Shown here: one piece after another, positions 8,694 through 12,500 of the stretch
Layout: every line of letters starts with the position of its first letter
Numbering within the stretch: position 1 is the stretch's first letter
Assembly (NCBI GenBank): GCA_002104895.1
Contig: MCFG01000588.1
Coordinates: forward strand, 1-12,500
DNA length: 12,500 nt
Origin: Anaeromyces robustus
Lineage: Eukaryota > Neocallimastigomycota > Neocallimastigomycetes > Neocallimastigales > Neocallimastigaceae
Direction: 5' to 3'
The notes under the pieces: generated by a model
Told to the model about the DNA's origin: nothing
Database searches by the model: none
Seen by the model: the letters and a program-made list of their open reading frames with translations, nothing else
Translations under genes and position numbers: made by a program

Positions 8694-8722
8694 AAAAGAA
8701 TTATATTAAATATAATTCTTTT
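8694..8722. repeat. Near-perfect palindrome, 14-bp arms
   Basis: AAAAGAATTATATT at 8694-8707 and its exact reverse complement at 8709-8722 are separated by one A. It lies about 620 bp before the gene B start. It could be a binding site for a dimeric factor, a small hairpin or a cruciform-prone site. A/T-rich DNA yields short palindromes by chance, but a 14-bp arm containing GAATTAT is above what is expected locally. Confidence 0.65.
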
Positions 8723-8987
8723 ATCATAATCATTAAAATAATTGTATCTACTATAATTTATATAATTTATAATTTATAATTTATCCAAACATTTAATTTT
8801 AGTATTTTATATTTTATTTTAATTAATTCATTAAATATTTATTATTGATTATTGATTATTTATTATAAAAAATATTTATATATATTATGATAAATAAATA
8901 AATAAATAAATATATATATATATAATAATAATAAATAAATAAATAATAGAATAACTTAATAAATAAATTAATTAATTAACAAATAAA

Positions 8988-9018
<31 letters not shown>

Positions 9019-9341
9019 TAATAAATACATTCTAATGAATATAATAATAATATTGTTAATTATTATTACTTTTTTCTTTTATCTATAATTATTATATAAC
9101 TATTTTATAATCAAATAGTTTTTAAAAAAATAAAACATTAAAAAAAAATATGACATTATATTTCATATAACAACTATAATAAAAAAAAAAAAAAATAGTA
9201 GATAAAATTAAATGAAAAAAATAAAAATATTATTACCATTATTTTTAATATAGTAATAATAATAAATAATTAAAAAGATTTTAATATAAATATAAAGAAA
9301 GATTTATAGAATTTTTTTTCAATATAAAAGAATAAAAAAAA

Positions 9342-10205
9342 ATGGATATATGTTTTTTTTTAATACTAGGTATAATATAATAATATAATATACAAAAGAT
9401 TTTGTTTTTTTTTTTTTTTTTATTATTTAAAATACATTAACGAATATATATATATATATAAACCAATTTAATAATGATTATATTTACACAATATCTTTTT
9501 TATTACTTTTTTTTTCTTTTCATATAAATATATTCTTCTTTAACTTTTATATATAAACATATATAATAAATATACATAATTTATATATTTAAAATCATCA
9601 TCATCATCATCATAATAATAATAATAATAACTCTTATAAATAAATAAATATCTATAAATAATAATTATTACAAATAATCCAGTATTAACTTATATTGTTA
9701 ATACTAGTCTTGCTGTACACTTTAGAGTTATTTGTTCCCCTTCAGATTATCAAGGTTCTGGAGTAACTATTTATATTGATGGTAATCCTCAACCAATGAA
9801 TTCCGTTAATAATGATATTTTATATGAATTAGATTATGATAATATACCTAATCAATATTATTATGAAATTACGGGAACGGCTCAAAATGAATTAAATTTA
9901 TTTGGTAGTCCTAGAGAATGGGATCCTAATAGTTCTACTACTTTTTATGAAGTTTATGGTCGTCGTCATTCTATAGGTGATCCTTTAATACAAACTATTC
10001 CAAGACTTTATCCTCCCTTAGATGGTTATAATAAATATTCTATCCTTTTTCAAGAAGGTGAAATTCCGGTTATTAATGTACATATGTCAGATACTTCTTA
10101 TAATGAATTAATCGCCCTAACTTCTAATAGTGATGTTGAATTTAATGTGGAATTCGATTTATATACGTAATAAGAATTATTTAAAAAAAATTAATAAAAA
10201 AAATA

Positions 10206-10268
<63 letters not shown>

Positions 10269-10563
10269 TCAAATAATTTTTTAATATTTTTTTTAATATA
10301 TTTAATAATAATAATAATAATAATAATTTATATATTTATATATATATAATAAAATATAATTCATATTAATATAAAAATTATATATTTGTATATATTTATA
10401 TATTTTTATTTTTTATATATATATTTTTTTTCATATATCATATATTATATATTTATTTGAAACTTCAACATTATTGAAAATAATTATAAATAATTTTTTA
10501 TTATTATAATTATAATTAAATAATAAAAATTATCAATTAATAACAATAACAACAACAACAACA

Positions 10564-10612
<49 letters not shown>

Positions 10613-10619
10613 CAACAAC

Positions 10620-10656
<37 letters not shown>

Positions 10657-11462
10657 TTAAAATTAGCCCATATGAAAAATATCATTTTACAGATGCTACT
10701 TTTAGTCTTTCAGGTCAAGGTTCTAGAAATCAAGAAAAAAAACCTTATAAAATTGATCTTTCTTCAAATGAAACTAATAAATTAAATTCTGAAATATATA
10801 ATAGAAAAGAATTCAAATTACGTAGTATTCGTTTTGATCCTTCAGCGATTAAAAATAAATTAGCTGGTGATATTGCTGAATCTTTAGGTTTACCGATTAC
10901 TCAATCTACTCCTTGTCGTTTATATATTAATAATAAAGCTCATGGTCTTTATGAATTAGCAGATATGTATAAAAAAAAATTTGTTAGAAATTTTTTTAAT
11001 CCTGAAAAAAATACAGATGGTTATATTTATGGTTCTTTGTATAAAGTAAAGTATAATATATAATATAATAAACTATAATAATATATAATAAACTATAATA
11101 AAATATAATAAAATATAATATTTAATTTCTATATTTTTTTATTTCTTTCTATTTTTTTTAATATATATATATATAATTAACTAATAAATATAATATTCAT
11201 TATAATTAATAAATTAATTTAATTTAATTTAGGGTGTATCAGGTAAATATCCAGCCTATTTATATAGTGATATTGGTAGTTCTTCTTTACAAAACTTATA
11301 TGAAAGTATTATCGCTCCAACTAATGGTTATGATCCTCATCAAGATATTACAGATATGATTAAGTAAATCATAATATATATTATTTATTTAAAATAATAT
11401 ATTAATTAATAATAAAAAAAATAATTAATTCTTAAATACATAATTATTATATATGTACTTTA

Positions 11463-11499
<37 letters not shown>

Positions 11500-11544
11500 C
11501 AATTATACTATATTTAAATATTATTAATTTATTAACATAAAAAT

Positions 11545-11575
<31 letters not shown>

Positions 11576-12500
11576 AAGATGGTTAGAAGCATTACCAGAA
11601 AATGCATCCAAAGAAGAAATTGAAAAACAATTTGATATTGATATGTTTTTAAAATAGTAAATCTATATAATTTATTTTATTTTATTTTTTTATCATTATT
11701 ATTATTATTTTTTGGTTAAATATAAAATATTATAAAATAATATATAATAATAATAATATTTTAATATATTTCATTTATTTATTACTACATCAATTTAGTA
11801 TGATCATTGAATATTTAATATGTCAATGGGATGGGTAAATAAAAATAATATATATATATATATTATATTTAATTTTTTTTTTTTTTTAATTTAAAAATTT
11901 ATAATATTGGGTAAAAAAAAAAACTGATAGAATATTCTTATTCTTATTCTTTTTTTTATTTTTTTTTTTTTTTTTTTTTTACAAAAAAAATATAATTATA
12001 ATACTTTAAGTTATATTGGTAATGGTAATAATTTCTTAATTTATATAGAACCAAATAATGGAAAATATCATTTCTTCTCATATGATTTTGATATAACTTT
12101 TGGTAAATGGTGTGAAGCTAAAGAGGTATATACATATTTATATTTACCATTTATATTTATATTTATATTCATATTTATATTTATATTTATATTTATATTT
12201 ATATGAAACATATATATATAATATTAAAATTAATATACAATAATGATAATTAACATTATAATAATAAATAAAAAAAATAATTGTAATTGTAATTTTATTT
12301 ATGGAATCGTTTTTATACTTTAAAAACACACACAAAAAAAAAATAAAATAAAATAAAAGGGAACATTTGATGATTTTGTTGCTAATATAAAACCAGATGG
12401 AACCTATGGAGGAGGACCAAAAAGAGAACCTTTACTTTATTCTAAAATTATTAAAAATCCAGAAATAAATTTATTATTAAATGATTTAATAAAAGAAATT
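9342..12500 (+). CDS. Secreted CotH kinase family protein, gene B (3' end beyond the window)
   Basis: Join 9342-9369, 9683-10166, 10667-11045, 11233-11363, 11579-11656, 11799-11834, 12011-12125, 12360-12500 and onward; 464 codons visible. This is a tandem paralogue of gene A with every intron at the same codon and phase, and exons 2-7 of identical length. Exon 1 gives MDICFFLIL, joining VLTYIVNTSLA to make a signal peptide; the acidic residue at position 2 is unusual, so this start is somewhat less sure than that of gene A. The N-terminal domain keeps QTIPRLYPPL, FQEGE and EFDLYT. The CotH domain keeps SGQGSR, KKPYKIDL, RLYINN..HGLYELAD, YGSLYKG, QWDG, GNGNNFLIY and SYDFDITFG; the candidate ligands are Asp378, Asn386, Asp404 and Asp406. 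The visible part of exon 8 includes the shared KREPLLYSKIIKNP block. By analogy with gene A about 110 residues are missing. No frameshift or stop breaks the frame, so it looks functional. Its 3' neighbour and whether it ends in a dockerin cannot be seen. Confidence 0.9.
9370..9682 (+). other. Intron 1 of gene B (313 bp)
   Basis: Donor GTATAA at 9370, acceptor CCAG ending at 9682, phase 1. It splits the signal peptide between Leu9 and the Val10 codon, as intron 1 of gene A does after Ile10. It contains T-rich stretches and a TCA/TAA trinucleotide microsatellite at 9595-9630. Nothing gene-like is seen. Confidence 0.75.
9595..9630. repeat. TCA/TAA trinucleotide microsatellite
   Basis: About six TCA units pass directly into about six TAA units in intron 1 of gene B, consistent with C/T interchange within one slippage array. 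Confidence 0.75.
10206..10265. repeat. ATT trinucleotide microsatellite (20 units)
   Basis: Twenty uninterrupted ATT units starting 39 bp after the donor of intron 2 of gene B. It is the longest pure trinucleotide run in the window and is complementary to the AAT array at the other end of the same intron. Confidence 0.88.
10541..10656. repeat. Composite AAC/AAT trinucleotide array
   Basis: Alternating blocks of CAA and TAA units share one register: CAA-rich at about 10548-10565, TAA at about 10566-10608, CAA at about 10609-10620 and TAA to about 10656. The block pattern suggests a long TAA array into which C-containing units spread by slippage or conversion. It ends just before the intron 2 acceptor of gene B. 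Confidence 0.82.
12151..12204. repeat. TTATAT hexanucleotide microsatellite
   Basis: About nine TTATAT units in intron 7 of gene B, shortly after the donor at 12126. It produces a spurious Tyr/Lys-rich minus-strand open frame (12144-12335). A simple repeat. Confidence 0.75.

Larger units (their letters stand above)
6563..9341. other. Gene-free A/T desert between the two CotH genes
   Basis: About 2.8 kb without a supportable gene. The only long open frame (minus strand, 7589-7804) is a Phe/Tyr/Ile low-complexity artefact. Contents include a pyrimidine tract at 6668-6704, A homopolymers of 41 nt (6935-6975) and 35 nt (7338-7372), an AT-dinucleotide inverted pair around 7687-7741, a 31-bp tandem repeat around 7771-7815, a degenerate GTAAATAAAT repeat around 7850-7920, three GATTCA copies at 8060-8080, islands with more G and C at about 8335-8355, 8409-8431 and 8517-8530, and a 29-bp palindrome at 8694-8722. 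The right part should contain the promoter of gene B, but no core element can be singled out in A/T DNA. Confidence 0.7.
10167..10666 (+). other. Intron 2 of gene B (500 bp), with complementary arrays at both ends
   Basis: Donor GTAATA at 10167, acceptor ATTAG ending at 10666, phase 2. It lies at the same N-terminal domain/CotH junction as intron 2 of gene A but is twice as long. An ATT array (10206-10265) lies near the donor, and an AAT/AAC array (10541-10656) ends ten bases before the acceptor. The two can base-pair in the transcript. No coding or RNA gene is recognised between them. Confidence 0.88.

Noticed and set aside
6323-9341. Whole CotH array seen as a mobile or cassette element
   Set aside because: No transposase, integrase, long terminal repeats or shared flanking sequence on the two genes; simple tandem duplication explains the layout.
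12144-12335. Minus-strand open frame of 63 codons ending in Tyr-Lys repeats
   Set aside because: It lies in intron 7 of gene B and comes from the TTATAT microsatellite.
1-12500. Bacterial origin, because CotH is named after a Bacillus spore coat protein
   Set aside because: Fourteen consistent GT...AG introns, signal-peptide exons and A/T deserts show a eukaryotic nuclear gene; no ribosome binding sites or operon structure are present.
1-12500. Dictyostelium-like amoeba as the source, because of similar A/T richness and trinucleotide repeats
   Set aside because: Not excluded by composition alone, but tandem secreted CotH genes with seven introns fit anaerobic gut fungi much better; a search of the exons would decide.
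1-12500. tRNA, rRNA, CRISPR arrays or riboswitches
   Set aside because: No cloverleaf-like GC stems, no repeat-spacer pattern with unique spacers and no conserved RNA motif were seen on either strand; the repeats are simple microsatellites.

Overview
The window looks like nuclear DNA of an extremely AT-rich eukaryote. Non-coding DNA is almost pure A/T, with long A and T runs and microsatellites, while short blocks of clearly higher GC carry codon structure and are joined by GT...AG introns. The recognisable protein family is CotH-type secretory kinases. The mix of very AT-rich spacers, intron-containing CotH genes and tandem CotH copies fits an anaerobic gut fungus (Neocallimastigomycota) best. 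That assignment rests on family knowledge and composition, not on a database search.

Layout. 1-2997 is an A/T desert with only a doubtful 3' gene end at its left edge (1-47). 2998-6322 is a complete eight-exon gene (gene A, 575 codons) for a secreted CotH-domain protein. 6323-9341 is its presumed 3' UTR followed by a second desert rich in homopolymers, purine and pyrimidine tracts and short repeats. 9342-12500 is a second CotH gene in the same orientation (gene B), with seven complete exons and the first 47 codons of exon 8 before the window ends.

The two genes are a tandem duplication. Every intron interrupts the protein at the same codon and phase (1, 2, 0, 2, 2, 2, 0). Exons 2 to 7 have identical lengths in both (484, 379, 131, 78, 36 and 115 nt), whereas the introns share no obvious sequence. 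By eye the proteins are about 70% identical in the N-terminal domain, about 80% in exon 3 and nearly identical across exons 5-7, which hold the presumed catalytic Asn and Asp residues.

Both products start with a signal peptide split by intron 1, followed by a beta-rich N-terminal domain of about 150 residues and then the CotH kinase-like domain. Gene A has no cysteine-rich fungal dockerin, so it is probably a secreted or secretory-pathway protein that does not join the cellulosome. Its substrate cannot be told from the sequence. I found no tRNA, rRNA, CRISPR or transposase-coding signal. The most unusual structures are inside introns: a perfect 25-bp inverted repeat in intron 4 of gene A, and complementary trinucleotide arrays at the two ends of intron 2 of gene B.
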